Below, in pieces: positions 16,765 through 26,726 of a DNA stretch of 64,000 bases (positions are counted from its first letter, which is position 1; each line of letters opens with the position of its first letter). Both the position numbers and the translations under genes were made by a program. Origin of the DNA: Virgibacillus natechei (GTDB taxonomy: Bacteria; Bacillota; Bacilli; Bacillales; Amphibacillaceae); the NCBI RefSeq assembly GCF_026013645.1, contig NZ_CP110224.1, forward strand, positions 682,001-746,000, read 5' to 3'. The notes beneath the pieces are model-generated. The model saw nothing but the letters and a program-made list of their open reading frames with translations. It did no database searches and was not told where the DNA came from.

Positions 16765-16911
16765 TGGTTCCTGTTTGCAGCCGTTTCACTTGAACATGGA
16801 CATATTTATGGAATGTGTAATGGAGTGGTTGAAGTTGGCGCAAACTTGACTTGGGTTTATGATCCAGATAAAAAGAAAGTAGATGAGTTTCTAAAGAAAG
16901 AAATGTTGCTG
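16765..16911 (+). pseudogene. Remnant of a Gfo/Idh/MocA-family oxidoreductase (N-terminal piece)
   Basis: The frame reads FAAVSLEHGHIYGMCNGVVE and then GANLTWVYDPDKKKVDEFLKK, the start of the Rossmann domain of Gfo/Idh/MocA sugar dehydrogenases (compare the usual HGHIYGM and WVYDPD-x-x-KV). A stop lies just upstream (16759), there is no start site, and the match ends abruptly near 16911. It is a dead fragment. Confidence 0.6.
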
Positions 16912-17433
16912 CTTTCATCGGGCTACCATTGTCCGAATGTAATACGAGTGGGGCACCCTAGATTTTTGTTGATGACCGCCTTTTTCACAAGCCACTCCGC
17001 ATATTGTGCCTCTTCTGTTTCCCATACTTCTCATCCGAATACTTTTCTACTAAACAGGTCAAGAATTAAAGAGAATCGATAATATAGACCTTTCACAGGC
17101 TCGCCAAGTCACAATCAAACTTTATGTCGCAGAAATATTCTAGTATATTGAACAGGTGTAATTCATTACTGTTCTAGATTCCATGGATTTGCCTGCAAAA
17201 GGTACTCTACACATATTCGGCTCCGTTAGGTTTTTTGTAGAGCACTGTCATTGGCGCTCCTTTTTTTATGTTGTTCTTTCTAGAGGCAGCTTTCATAGAT
17301 TATAGCCATCCATTACAATCGATTGCTGTTATGGTATACATTATTACATAATTAGTGAGTTGTTTTATTTGCTGATTGGCGTGAAAAGGCGTATCTTTTC
17401 TAGTAGTCTTTGAAAACACGTGGAGGACCTATT
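16912..17433. other. Non-coding decayed region before the MFS gene
   Basis: Stops in all frames, no RNA gene recognised. A weak Shine-Dalgarno (GGAGGA at 17422) belongs to the MFS gene. The stretch probably represents further erosion of a sugar-dehydrogenase/TRAP gene set. Confidence 0.4.
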
Positions 17434-18885
17434 ATGAATCAAAATAAATCTGACAATAAAATTCTAATTGCGAGTCTTTTAATTGCTGGGTCTTTTATCG
17501 CCATTTTGAATCAGACGCTGATGATTACAGCCATTCCTCCTATTATGGAAGAGATGAATATTTCAGCAAATACGGCGCAGTGGCTAACAACCGTGTTCAT
17601 GCTCGTCAATGGCATCATGATCCCCATTACTGCATTTTTAATAGAAAAATTTACGACACGTCAGCTTTTTTTGACGGCAATGGCTATTTTCACGCTTGGC
17701 ACATTGCTCGGTGGTCTGGCGACGAATTTTCCTTCCCTGATCACTGCGAGGATTATTCAGTCTGCAGGTGCCGGGGTTATGATGCCGCTTATGCAGACGG
17801 TTTTTCTTCTCATTTTCCCGGTGGAGCGACGCGGGACGGCTATGGGGTATATTGGTCTTGTCATTTCGTTTGCTCCGGCTATTGGGCCGACCATCTCCGG
17901 CTGGGTGACGTCGAACTATGAGTGGCGTTATTTATTTTGGGGTATCCTCCCCTTGGCACTTATCATGATGGTTGTCGCCTATTATATAATGAGAAATGTT
18001 ACAGAGCGCAAGCACCGCAAAGTTGATCCGGCCTCGGTGATCCTATCTACGATTGGCTTTGGAAGCTTACTCTATGGCTTTACAAGTGCTGGCAATAACG
18101 GCTGGGGAAGCCCAATTACTTTCGCCACCCTTGCTATCGGTCTTGCTAGTCTCGTGATTTTCACGTTACGTCAGTTACGTATGGAACAACCAATGCTTGA
18201 ATTAAGGGTATTCAAGCAAAGAATGTTCACCTTGTCCACCATCATATGTAGCATTGGATTTTTAGGATTAATTGGCTTGGAAACGATAATTCCCTTGTAT
18301 CTGCAAAATATGCGCGGGTTTACGGCGATGGAAGCGGGCCTTGTTCTATTGCCCGGTGCTTTGCTAGCAGGGTTGATGGCTCCAATAACGGGTCGTATTT
18401 TTGACCGATTTGGGTCAAGGGCACTCGCTATTCCTGGTTTGGTTCTTATGTCACTCTCGACTTTTGCGTTTTTATTCATTGACACGACGACATCGCTCGT
18501 ATTTATCTCCGTTATGTTTGCGATCCGTATGTTCGGCTTTTCCATGGTCATGATGCCGGTTAATACCGCTGGCTTGAATACATTGCCCCCTAAGCTGATT
18601 CCGCATGGAGCGGCGGTCACGAATACAACGCGGCAAGTGGGCGCATCGATAGGAACGGCGATACTCGTTACCACAATGACAACAACTGCCGACGCCGCGC
18701 GATCGAACTCGAGTGTCGCCAATCCGGATATTTTCGGTGCGATCATCTCCTTAGGGCTGATTGGCCTTTTAACCGCAATCACCCTGCTGCTTTCTTTTCA
18801 ATTGAAGAGAACCTACCCTCCAACGGATGCGGAGTGGGACGAAGCTTATAATCAAGGGATGCATCGCCGCCGGAAAAAGGCGTGA
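17434..18885 (+). CDS. DHA2-type multidrug MFS exporter (LmrB/EmrB-like)
   Basis: The 483-residue protein has 14 predicted membrane segments, typical of drug:proton antiporters of the DHA2 group. Motifs include the first-helix D-free start NQTLMITAIPPIMEEM, the loop 2-3 motif FLIEKFTTRQLF and motif C in helix 5 (GLVISFAPAIGPTISGW, about residues 143-159). It resembles LmrB-like proteins of Bacillus, but the drug is unknown. I start at 17434 with GGAGGA 7 bases upstream. The gene is richer in GC-ending codons than the adjacent genes and sits between two unrelated gene remnants, so it may be a late arrival. Confidence 0.85.
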   Translation: MNQNKSDNKILIASLLIAGSFIAILNQTLMITAIPPIMEEMNISANTAQWLTTVFMLVNGIMIPITAFLIEKFTTRQLFLTAMAIFTLGTLLGGLATNFPSLITARIIQSAGAGVMMPLMQTVFLLIFPVERRGTAMGYIGLVISFAPAIGPTISGWVTSNYEWRYLFWGILPLALIMMVVAYYIMRNVTERKHRKVDPASVILSTIGFGSLLYGFTSAGNNGWGSPITFATLAIGLASLVIFTLRQLRMEQPMLELRVFKQRMFTLSTIICSIGFLGLIGLETIIPLYLQNMRGFTAMEAGLVLLPGALLAGLMAPITGRIFDRFGSRALAIPGLVLMSLSTFAFLFIDTTTSLVFISVMFAIRMFGFSMVMMPVNTAGLNTLPPKLIPHGAAVTNTTRQVGASIGTAILVTTMTTTADAARSNSSVANPDIFGAIISLGLIGLLTAITLLLSFQLKRTYPPTDAEWDEAYNQGMHRRRKKA

Positions 18886-18914
18886 TAGCAGGGTTGGATG
18901 CACAGTAAGTAATT

Positions 18915-19067
18915 GACCCTATTGATCCTATTCATTTCGGGAGTAGTTATGATCGTTACACTGGCTGTAGGAATGATTTTGTTGCTCCTGGGATTAGTAA
19001 TGTATCACTTACAGAAGTTATAAAAGGAACCTATTTATTATTGTTTTATTATTACCCGACTTCGTAA
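18915..19067 (+). pseudogene. Frameshifted remnant of a TRAP DctM C-terminus
   Basis: One frame reads DPIDPIHFG, then the next frame reads VVMIVTLAVGMI, then the first frame resumes with NDFVAPGISNVSLTEVIKG. Joined, these follow the order of the C-terminal DctM motifs (DPVHFG, VVMILCLGIGLI, FVGSSIGRISIEQTTKA in the intact dctM at 16.2 kb), with the TPPVG part deleted. It is not a copy of that gene but of a different DctM. Confidence 0.65.
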
Positions 19068-19103
19068 ATGCATTTGTACTGCAACTTTATCTATTGTTAT
19101 CAA

Positions 19104-19124
19104 AGGGTGGCTTCTCGCCACCCT
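19104..19124 (-). terminator. Hairpin after the AraC gene
   Basis: AGGGTGGC and GCCACCCT form a perfect 8-bp stem with a 5-base loop. On the minus strand only a short T run (TTTG) follows. Confidence 0.5.
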
Positions 19125-19161
19125 CTAGATTAGCGGTAGAGTTATAGGGTTATATGCTGTT

Positions 19162-20367
19162 TTAGTTGTTCTCCCTATACTGAGAAGGCGTATACCCTGT
19201 TTCTTTCTTGAAAACCCTCGTGAAATAAGACGCATCTTCATACCCAACTAACCACGCTATTTCTTCAATAGATATGTTTTCATTTTTTAATAAATGTTTT
19301 GCTTGGTTCATTCTGATCATTTGCTGGTAACCGGTAATCGTCATGTTTGTTTCCTGTTTGAATTTTCTTGACAGGTGACTCGGGTGTGTGAAACAAAGTT
19401 CCGCCAGTTCATTTTTATCAATTTGTTTGTCATAAAAGCTTATCAGGTATTCGATGACCTTTTGAGTAACTTTTGAATAATGGGTTAAAGTATTGGCAAT
19501 CACCAGGTCTGTATATTCTTCTACCATACCCTCGTATAATTGCTGTAGTTTGGATAATTGATTTGAATATTCAATTTCATAGGCATACTTTTCGGATACA
19601 CGATGTACAAAAATTGCTGGAACATCACTTCTTATTACAGCATTACGTAATAGTGTACTTAAAACAATAGCTAGGTTTTTCACTCTCCTAAGTGGTTGAT
19701 TGGGAAACCGTTCGGAAAAAGAAAACAACATATCATTGGAATTCAATAGTTTAATAGCTGTGGTCTTGTCTCCTTGTTCAACAGCATGCATGATATTCCC
19801 TTCTAATTTATACCTCATTGTTACAATATCAGCATCATCATTCATGATGGAATTGTTTTCTCTTTTTCTGTATTTTTCGTTATCCTTGTTCGCTACTATT
19901 CGTATGGGGACTGCTTCTTTGTTTATCAGCAATTCAAATTGTTGAAGAATACTAGCAAAACTATTAGCTTTATCCGTCTTGAGAACTTGAATCTGATTGC
20001 ACATACTCCTTAGGTCTTCGCTTTCGTTGTTACGGAGGTTATATTCTCTGGATAAGCCATACATATCAGGAGTTAAATACATAAAAGGACCGATAATGAC
20101 AGCAAACGAATCGTTAGTTGAAAAGCTATAACCGAGGTAGTGCAACCCCCATTCGTTTGTGTAGGAATATAATTGATTCATTTGCTGAATCATCATTTGA
20201 TTATACAGGTTTAATACATCTTCTTGACCGGATCCTGGCATGAAAGCAGGTATTGAAATATCTTCATGATAAAAGACAAATTCTCCACTGTTATCGATAA
20301 CATATGTATTTAAATCAGTTAGTTGATTTATTTTCATAGCTGCAGAAATAATTTTTGAGTGTTCCAT
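19162..20367 (-). CDS. AraC-family transcriptional regulator
   Basis: The 401-residue protein ends in the two-helix-turn-helix AraC domain (about residues 300-398: CFTHPSHLSRKFKQETNMTI, then ISIEEIAWLVGYEDASYFTRVFKKETGYTPSQYR in parts). The N-terminal ~290 residues are a non-cupin sensor of the type seen in long AraC proteins of Bacillaceae; I do not recognise its ligand. It is divergent from the GPH transporter at 20512 and so is the likely activator of that gene. A TGAAAACGCT cre-like half-site lies just upstream of its start. Confidence 0.82.
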   Translation of the reverse strand: MEHSKIISAAMKINQLTDLNTYVIDNSGEFVFYHEDISIPAFMPGSGQEDVLNLYNQMMIQQMNQLYSYTNEWGLHYLGYSFSTNDSFAVIIGPFMYLTPDMYGLSREYNLRNNESEDLRSMCNQIQVLKTDKANSFASILQQFELLINKEAVPIRIVANKDNEKYRKRENNSIMNDDADIVTMRYKLEGNIMHAVEQGDKTTAIKLLNSNDMLFSFSERFPNQPLRRVKNLAIVLSTLLRNAVIRSDVPAIFVHRVSEKYAYEIEYSNQLSKLQQLYEGMVEEYTDLVIANTLTHYSKVTQKVIEYLISFYDKQIDKNELAELCFTHPSHLSRKFKQETNMTITGYQQMIRMNQAKHLLKNENISIEEIAWLVGYEDASYFTRVFKKETGYTPSQYRENN

Positions 20368-20443
20368 CGTCTTTACACCTCTCTATTTTGGGAAAGCGTT
20401 CTCTGAAAACGCTATATTAATCCTTTAAATGTTATTTTAGTCC

Positions 20444-20492
20444 TTATAAAAATACTATGATTCTATTATAATAGAATCATGAAAACGATTGC
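20444..20492 (+). promoter_or_regulatory. Promoter with a perfect 24-bp palindrome and cre site before the GPH transporter
   Basis: A perfect inverted repeat (20457-20480; half-site ATGATTCTATTA) contains the -10 box TATAAT (20467-20472); the -35 TTATAA is poor, as expected for an activated promoter. Directly after it TGAAAACGATTGCA (20479-20492) fits cre at 13 of 14 positions. Confidence 0.65.
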
Positions 20493-20511
20493 AACTAGGA
20501 GGTACAACAAA

Positions 20512-21885
20512 ATGGAAAATCAATCTATTAAAGAAGAGCCAATTGTGAAAGATAAGCTAGGTTTTAAAGAAAAGCTTTCTTATGGACTCGGTGACACGGC
20601 AAATAATCTAACATTTTCGATGGTCACAACCTATTTATTGGTATTTTATACAGATGTTTTTGGTATATCTGCAGCAGCAGTAGGTACATTATTTCTTGTA
20701 GCACGAATCTGGGATGCGATTAATGATCCATTAATGGGATCGATCGTTGACCGCTTCGGAAAAGCTAACAAGAATGGGCGATTTAGGCCTTATATGAAAT
20801 GGGCCGGAATCCCGGTAGTCATTATGGCTGTATTCGTGTTCTTTACGCCGGATCTTTCTGAAAGCGGTAAACTAATTTACGCCTATGTGACTTATATTTT
20901 ATTTGGTATGGCTTATACGATGGTCAATATTCCATATGGTTCATTGGCTTCTGTGATAACAAGGGACCCGGTAGAGCGTTCGGGTTTGGCTTCTTTTCGT
21001 GGTTTAGGCGGTCAAATTGGTGTATTTTCAGTTGGGATTCTAGTCGTTCCATTGGTAGCACTGTTTCCTTCTGAACAGATTGGATATCCTGCCGTTGTTG
21101 CAATGTTTGGTGTGATTGCGTTAGTGCTCTATTATTTAACCTATAGAAATACAAAAGAGCGTATCAAACCAGTTCAGTCGGCAAAACCGGAAAAAATGAA
21201 TATGCAAATGTATACAAGAGTATTGAAAAATAAACCGTTTTTGGCACTTTCATTAATGTCTTTCTTCATACTCATGGCCATGTTAATTAATCAATCAGTT
21301 GGTCTTTATTTCTTTACTTATAATTTGGATAACCCGTTTCTATTTTCGGTATACAACATGCTAAATATCGCGTCTGTTGTTCTGTTAGTAGTTTTTATTC
21401 CGAAATTGACCAAGAAATTAGGGAAGAAGACATTAACGTTAATAGGGTTTGTAATAGGTGCTGGTGCAATGGGATTATTATTTATCTTGCCTACGACAGC
21501 GGCTACCGTATTGCCCCTTCTATGGCTGGGGATGCTCGGGATCAATATTCCGAATATGCTCGTATGGGCCTTTATTTCTGATGTTATCGATTATGGAGAA
21601 TGGTCGTCTGGGGTCAGGCAGGAGGGAACCACTTATTCTCTCTATAGTTTTATGAGAAAACTTTCCCAGGCTGTTGCAGGGTTTGTTGGAGGAATCGGAC
21701 TGACGATCATTGGCTATGTTCCTAATGTTGCTCAGACTGCTGATACGTTAATTGGGATTGAAGTAATGATGATACTGGTGCCTGCGATTTCATGTGTAAT
21801 TTGTTTTATTATCTTTAAATATGGCTACCAATTGAATGATAAGATGTTTGAACAGATTAATGCAGATCTTGCAGCGAAAGAATAG
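20512..21885 (+). CDS. GPH-family glycoside/pentoside/hexuronide:cation symporter
   Basis: The 457-residue, 12-segment carrier has GPH hallmarks: SYGLGDTANNLTF at the start, then RIWDAINDPLMGSIVDR (residues ~65-81) and a C-terminal VIDYGEWSSGVRQEGTTYSLYSF region (around 355-378). It imports a sugar, glycoside or uronide with sodium or protons. I start at 20512 (AGGAGGT 8 bases upstream); the upstream ATG at 20479 is inside the palindrome and cre. It stands alone with a terminator after it. No catabolic enzyme is beside it, so the substrate is open. Confidence 0.85.
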   Translation: MENQSIKEEPIVKDKLGFKEKLSYGLGDTANNLTFSMVTTYLLVFYTDVFGISAAAVGTLFLVARIWDAINDPLMGSIVDRFGKANKNGRFRPYMKWAGIPVVIMAVFVFFTPDLSESGKLIYAYVTYILFGMAYTMVNIPYGSLASVITRDPVERSGLASFRGLGGQIGVFSVGILVVPLVALFPSEQIGYPAVVAMFGVIALVLYYLTYRNTKERIKPVQSAKPEKMNMQMYTRVLKNKPFLALSLMSFFILMAMLINQSVGLYFFTYNLDNPFLFSVYNMLNIASVVLLVVFIPKLTKKLGKKTLTLIGFVIGAGAMGLLFILPTTAATVLPLLWLGMLGINIPNMLVWAFISDVIDYGEWSSGVRQEGTTYSLYSFMRKLSQAVAGFVGGIGLTIIGYVPNVAQTADTLIGIEVMMILVPAISCVICFIIFKYGYQLNDKMFEQINADLAAKE

Positions 21886-21898
21886 GAACAGCGTGAAG

Positions 21899-21945
21899 AA
21901 GCGATTAACCATTTTTCTCTCGATGGTTAGTCGCTTTTCTTTCCT
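21899..21945 (+). terminator. Terminator of the GPH transporter gene
   Basis: AAGCGATTAACCAT pairs with ATGGTTAGTCGCTT (one mismatch), followed by a T-rich tail. Confidence 0.75.
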
Positions 21946-22415
21946 TTTGAGCGAATGGAAGAAGCCCCAAATAAAAAGCTTGATTTTCCTCGGGGATTAT
22001 GTAGAATAGGGTAGAAGCATTAAACCGTACGTATTATCGACAACAATTTACATCAACACCCAACCTATTTTTCATTAGTTGATCTACTAAATGGAAAATA
22101 GATTCCCTCTCTTTTTAGTTGTTCAGGAGATCCACCGTCTCCTTCAATACACATTGAAAATGGATGACACCAATGTCTAGCTTATATTTTTAGGATAAAA
22201 TCAAATTATGTTTTATTATCTTTTAACACTAACTATTACTTTGTTACTTATTTCACAAACAAGTCGATGACTAGTCGAGTACTGTAGCTTGGTTTATTTA
22301 CTTCGGTTTTTACTGATTTTTTGTTTGCATTAAACGAATTGGAAATAAATTGTTTTCAAATTTCAAATTATGGGGAAACTAATTGTACAACAGACTATAT
22401 TTCAGGAGGTAAAGC
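21946..22415. other. Non-coding region upstream of the urease genes
   Basis: About 470 AT-rich bases without an open frame. It presumably holds the urease promoter and its nitrogen control, but no site could be assigned with confidence; a TGTTA-N6-TCACA dyad at 22242-22257 is one base short of a GlnR/TnrA box. Confidence 0.4.
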
Positions 22416-22718
22416 ATGCAATTATTACCACGAGAGATTGACAAGCTTTTAATTGTAGTGGCTGCAGATGTTGCAAGGCGCAGAAAGGAAAGGGGTTTGA
22501 AACTCAACCATCCAGAGGCTATGGCACTTATTACATATGAGGTAATTGAAGGTGCTCGAGACGGCAAGACAGTAGCTGAACTCATGCAGTATGGTGCGAC
22601 GATCCTAACACGTGAAGATGTCATGGATGGTATTCCGGAAATGATAGATGATATTCAAGTAGAGGCTACATTTTCAGATGGTACGAAGTTGGTTACCGTA
22701 CACAATCCGATTCGGTGA
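22416..22718 (+). CDS. ureA: Urease gamma subunit UreA
   Basis: The 100-residue protein is a full-length urease gamma chain: [47 protein letters not shown] and the C-terminal [14 protein letters not shown] [15 protein letters not shown]. With UreB and UreC it forms the nickel enzyme that splits urea to ammonia and carbamate. TCAGGAGG precedes the ATG by 7 bases. A 139-base gap without a gene separates it from ureB, which is unusual in an operon otherwise made of overlaps. Confidence 0.93.
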   Translation: MQLLPREIDKLLIVVAADVARRRKERGLKLNHPEAMALITYEVIEGARDGKTVAELMQYGATILTREDVMDGIPEMIDDIQVEATFSDGTKLVTVHNPIR

Positions 22719-22857
22719 TGGTTCAAGTTGAATGGAAAATTAGAAATATTGGCGTTCGCTTCCGAGTCTTTAGGCGAATGTCCTTCGTTGCACTTAAATG
22801 CAGTAGGAAAGATGATACGTTCCTCATTGCTAGAATAGGGAAGGAGATATATTGACG

Positions 22858-23181
22858 ATGATTCCAGGCGAATTTATTTTAAAAAATGAAGAAATTAATT
22901 GTAATGAAAAAGCAATACCTTCGAAAGTTACTGTAATCAATACTGGCGATAGACCCATACAAATCGGCTCGCACTATCACTTTTATGAAGTGAATAATGC
23001 ATTACAATTTAAGCGAGAAGAGGCTTATGGCAAACGATTGAATGTTCCTGCTGGTGCTGCGGTTCGATTTGAACCTGGTGATGAAAAAGAAGTAGAGCTA
23101 ATTGATTATGCTGGAAAACGAGAGGTTTATGGTTTTCATAATAAAATTGACGGACCATTAGAAGGAGGGAATGTAACATGA
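22858..23181 (+). CDS. ureB: Urease beta subunit UreB
   Basis: The ~107-residue beta chain has [25 protein letters not shown] and [17 protein letters not shown], all standard. The start is either this ATG (AAGGAG 11 bases upstream) or a TTG six bases earlier (5 bases from AAGGAG); family proteins usually begin MIPGE, so I prefer the ATG. It overlaps ureC by 4 bases (ATGA), so translation is coupled. Confidence 0.92.
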   Translation: MIPGEFILKNEEINCNEKAIPSKVTVINTGDRPIQIGSHYHFYEVNNALQFKREEAYGKRLNVPAGAAVRFEPGDEKEVELIDYAGKREVYGFHNKIDGPLEGGNVT

Positions 23182-24896
23182 GTTTTAAAATGTCGAGAGA
23201 TCAATATGCGCAAATGTATGGACCGACAACTGGTGATTCCGTCCGTTTAGCAGATACAGATTTATTTATTCAAGTTGAAAAGGACTTTACGAAATATGGC
23301 GAAGAGGTCGTATTTGGCGGTGGAAAGGTCATTCGTGATGGCATGGGACAACATCCGCTAATAACACGTGAAGAAGATGAACGCGTTCCTGATACGATTA
23401 TAACAAATGTCATTATTCTTGATTATACAGGCATTATTAAAGCAGATCTTGCCATTCGAGATGGGCTTGTTTCCGGAATCGGTAAAAGTGGAAACCCATT
23501 GGTTCAGGATAATGTAGATATTATTATTGGTGCTTCTACGGAAGTTATCTCCGGAGAAGGTAAGATCATTACTGCGGGGGCAATTGATACACATGTGCAT
23601 TTCATTAATCCAGATCAAGTCGATGTCGCACTTACTAGTGGAACGACCACATTAATCGGTGGAGGTGCTGGCCCTGGTGCAGGTTCAAGGGCGACAACTG
23701 CGACTCCTGGTAAGTGGCATATGCACACCATGTTAGCGGCATTAGAAGGATTTCCGATCAATGTTGGACTAACTGGGAAAGGTCATGCAGCTACGGAAGG
23801 GCCATTAGCTGAACAAATTCTTGCGGGTGCAATTGGCTTGAAGATCCATGAAGATTGGGGTGCAACACCTTCTGTAGTAGACTATGCACTACGTGTTGCC
23901 GATAAGTATGATATTCAGATCGCGCTTCATGCGGATACCTTAAATGAAGGCGGATTTTTTGAAGATACCATGAAAGCAATAAAAGACCGTGTCATTCATA
24001 TGTACCATACGGAAGGTGCTGGTGGTGGACATGCGCCCGATTTAATTAAATCGGCAGGTATGATGAATGTGTTGCCAGCTTCAACCAATCCAACGCTTCC
24101 ATACACCGTAAATACAATTGATGAACATCTTGATATGGTCATGGTTGCGCACAATTTAAATCCATCTGTACCCGAAGACATTGCATTTGCTGATTCACGT
24201 ATTCGCAGTGAATCGATTGCGGCTGAAGATATTTTACAGGATATAGGCGTATTCAGTATGACAAGCTCCGATGCACAAGCAATGGGACGAGTTGGTGAAG
24301 TTGCGTTAAGGACCTGGCAAACAGCTGATAAAATGAAAAAACAGTTAGGGACGATGGAAGGGGATAGTGAGTACGCGGATAATAATCGGGCGAAACGTTA
24401 TGTTGCTAAATACACGATTAACCCTGCCATTACCCACGGTATAGCTGATTACGTTGGATCCATTGAAGTTGGAAAAATGGCGGACCTTGTTATCTGGGAT
24501 CCGAAATTCTTCGGAGCAAAACCAGAAATGATTCTTAAAAATGGATTAGCAGTACAAGCGTTAATGGGTGATGCAAACGCAACGATTCCAACACCACAGC
24601 CAATGATATATCGACCGATGTTCGGAGCATTTGGAAAAGGTATATCCCAGAGTTCGATTACATTTGTCTCGCAAGCAGCTTATGATGATAATATCAAAGA
24701 AGTGCTTGGACTGCAAAAAATGGTTCGTCCTGTACGCGGTATTCGTAACCTAACGAAAAAAGATATGAAGTTAAATACTGCAACACCGGATATCGAAGTA
24801 GATCCACAGACATATGAAGTAAAAATAAATGGGGAAGTAATCACATGTGATCCTGTTGATACCGTTCCAATGGGCCAACGTTACTTCTTGTTTTGA
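23178..24896 (+). CDS. ureC: Urease alpha (catalytic) subunit UreC
   Basis: The 572-residue amidohydrolase carries the two-nickel active site: DTHVHF, the carbamylated lysine in [34 protein letters not shown] (with the mobile-flap histidine region MVAHNLNP) and the late SSDAQAMGR aspartate. Length matches Bacillus UreC. Active enzyme requires UreDEFG, all of which follow. It shares the ATGA overlap with ureB. Confidence 0.95.
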   Translation: MSFKMSRDQYAQMYGPTTGDSVRLADTDLFIQVEKDFTKYGEEVVFGGGKVIRDGMGQHPLITREEDERVPDTIITNVIILDYTGIIKADLAIRDGLVSGIGKSGNPLVQDNVDIIIGASTEVISGEGKIITAGAIDTHVHFINPDQVDVALTSGTTTLIGGGAGPGAGSRATTATPGKWHMHTMLAALEGFPINVGLTGKGHAATEGPLAEQILAGAIGLKIHEDWGATPSVVDYALRVADKYDIQIALHADTLNEGGFFEDTMKAIKDRVIHMYHTEGAGGGHAPDLIKSAGMMNVLPASTNPTLPYTVNTIDEHLDMVMVAHNLNPSVPEDIAFADSRIRSESIAAEDILQDIGVFSMTSSDAQAMGRVGEVALRTWQTADKMKKQLGTMEGDSEYADNNRAKRYVAKYTINPAITHGIADYVGSIEVGKMADLVIWDPKFFGAKPEMILKNGLAVQALMGDANATIPTPQPMIYRPMFGAFGKGISQSSITFVSQAAYDDNIKEVLGLQKMVRPVRGIRNLTKKDMKLNTATPDIEVDPQTYEVKINGEVITCDPVDTVPMGQRYFLF

Positions 24897-24906
24897 GGTG
24901 AAGGAA

Positions 24907-25362
24907 ATGATTATTGATAAAGTCGTTACAAACATAAATGATTTAGAGCAAGCTGAAATAGAAAAACGTCATAAAGAAAAAGTAATTCTTGAGAGCGCAC
25001 ATTTAGTAAAAAGAATCCAGCGAGTGGAGACGGATCATGGTCGTGAACTGGGTATTAGACTGAAGGACCCCCGTGACCTAAAAGTTGGCGATGTTCTTTA
25101 TATGGATGATGAAAATATGATTATTATCGATGTGCTATCAGACGATTTATTAGTTATTAGCCCGCGCACGATGCATGAAATGGGAACCATTGCTCATCAA
25201 CTCGGCAACCGACATCTGCCAGCACAGTTTGATGAAGCTGATATGCTTGTGCAATATGATTACCTCGTGGAAGAATTATTGCGAGAATTAGGCATTCCAT
25301 TTAAACAGGAAGAACGAAAAGTTAAACAAGCGTTCCGGCATATAGGACATAGCCATGGATAA
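24907..25362 (+). CDS. ureE: Urease accessory protein UreE (nickel metallochaperone)
   Basis: The 151-residue protein has the peptide-binding N-domain and the metal-binding C-domain with the conserved GNRHLPAQ motif and the nickel-binding His. The tail is short and ends HIGHSHG rather than the long His-rich tail of Klebsiella UreE, as is usual in Bacilli. I start at 24907 (GAGGTGAAGG upstream, 10 bases after the ureC stop). It overlaps ureF by 8 bases. Confidence 0.9.
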   Translation: MIIDKVVTNINDLEQAEIEKRHKEKVILESAHLVKRIQRVETDHGRELGIRLKDPRDLKVGDVLYMDDENMIIIDVLSDDLLVISPRTMHEMGTIAHQLGNRHLPAQFDEADMLVQYDYLVEELLRELGIPFKQEERKVKQAFRHIGHSHG

Positions 25363-26041
25363 TAAAGTTCTATCCTTATTTCAACTCTGTGATTCCAACT
25401 TTCCAACAGGTGCATTCAGTCATTCATTTGGACTGGAAAGCTATATTCAGGAAGGGGCTGTCCACGACCGGGAAACATTTTCTGAGTGGCTGGAAGTTTA
25501 TTTACAGGAACAGCTTGTTTACACTGACGGGCTAGCTGCAAGTTTGGTATATGATGCACTAAGCGAAGGGGATCTTGAAAAAATTTGGGAACTTGATCGT
25601 AAGTTGACCGTGCAAAGCCTTGCAAGGGAAACACGTGACGGTACACAGCGTATGGGGGACCGTTTGTTGAAAATCGCTGAAGCACTTTATGAGGCACCTA
25701 TTTTATCTATTTATAAAGAACGGATAAAAAAGAAGCGGGCCTTCGGACATCCTGCCATTGTGTTTACAATGGTTGGGCATTTTTTGGAAGTGCAAAAGGA
25801 AACGACCATTCTATACTATCTTTATTCTACTATTGCCGGCCTTGTTCAAAATGCAGTGCGAGCAATCCCCTTAGGACAAACGGCAGGCCAAAAGGTTATT
25901 TACACATTTCAGGAAAATTTAAAGAAAGCAACCGATAAAATCATGCGATTGAATGAAGAAGCATTTGGCATTGTATCACCAGGGCTGGAACTATCGCAAA
26001 TGATGCATGAGCGGGTCAATGTTCGTATTTTTAGTAGTTAA
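25355..26041 (+). CDS. ureF: Urease accessory protein UreF
   Basis: The 228-residue all-helical protein has the UreF signatures [19 protein letters not shown] (residues ~10-28) and [14 protein letters not shown]; it serves as the activator of UreG GTPase in the UreDFG complex. The start overlaps ureE by 8 bases, with AGCCATGG context but a weak ribosome site, implying coupled translation. Confidence 0.9.
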   Translation: MDNKVLSLFQLCDSNFPTGAFSHSFGLESYIQEGAVHDRETFSEWLEVYLQEQLVYTDGLAASLVYDALSEGDLEKIWELDRKLTVQSLARETRDGTQRMGDRLLKIAEALYEAPILSIYKERIKKKRAFGHPAIVFTMVGHFLEVQKETTILYYLYSTIAGLVQNAVRAIPLGQTAGQKVIYTFQENLKKATDKIMRLNEEAFGIVSPGLELSQMMHERVNVRIFSS

Positions 26042-26105
26042 GGAAAAATAAAGACTAGTTTTCTAATGTGATAAGGAAATTTTAAATGAAAGGGAAGTGT
26101 TAGAA

Positions 26106-26726
26106 ATGGAACCGATCAGAATAGGAGTAGGTGGCCCTGTTGGTGCAGGTAAAACTATGCTAGTAGAAAAGATTACACGTCAACTGGACAAAGAAGTTAG
26201 TATGGCGGTTATTACCAATGATATTTACACAAAAGAGGATGCCAAATTTTTAGTGGAGAACGGGATTCTTTCACAAGATCGTATTGTTGGGGTAGAAACT
26301 GGTGGCTGTCCACATACTGCAATTCGTGAAGATGCATCTATGAACTTTGCTGCAATTGAAGAGCTTGAAGAGAAGCATCCGGATATTGAGCTTATTTTTG
26401 TAGAAAGCGGCGGAGATAACCTTGCAGCTACATTTAGTCCGGAACTTGTTGATTTCTCTATCTATATAATTGATGTTGCCCAAGGAGAAAAAATCCCTCG
26501 TAAAGGTGGCCAAGGAATGATTAAATCCGATTTGTTTGTTATTAATAAAACGGACCTGGCTCCATTTGTTGGTGCCAATCTGGACATCATGGAATCGGAT
26601 ACAAAGGTATTCCGTAGAAACAAACCATTCATCTTTACAAATTTAAAAGATGATACAGGCTTGGATCAGGTAATTGACTGGGTTAAGAAGCATGCATTGT
26701 TAAAAGGGTTGGAACAAGATGCCTGA
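26106..26726 (+). CDS. ureG: Urease accessory GTPase UreG
   Basis: The 206-residue SIMIBI GTPase has the P-loop [14 protein letters not shown] (residues ~8-21), [24 protein letters not shown] (with the Cys-Pro-His nickel site), [13 protein letters not shown] and the NKTDLA base-recognition motif. It powers nickel transfer to urease. I start at 26106 with AAGGGAAG 9 bases upstream. The gene overlaps ureD by 8 bases. Confidence 0.94.
   Translation: MEPIRIGVGGPVGAGKTMLVEKITRQLDKEVSMAVITNDIYTKEDAKFLVENGILSQDRIVGVETGGCPHTAIREDASMNFAAIEELEEKHPDIELIFVESGGDNLAATFSPELVDFSIYIIDVAQGEKIPRKGGQGMIKSDLFVINKTDLAPFVGANLDIMESDTKVFRRNKPFIFTNLKDDTGLDQVIDWVKKHALLKGLEQDA

Noticed and set aside
18949..19023. 24-codon hydrophobic peptide gene after the MFS exporter
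   Set aside because: The same bases, read with the adjoining frame, spell ordered pieces of DctM; it is better explained as a frameshifted remnant.
22242..22257. GlnR/TnrA-like site TGTTA-N6-TCACA before urease
   Set aside because: The known consensus needs 7 bases between the arms; this has 6, and one arm differs, so it is not called.
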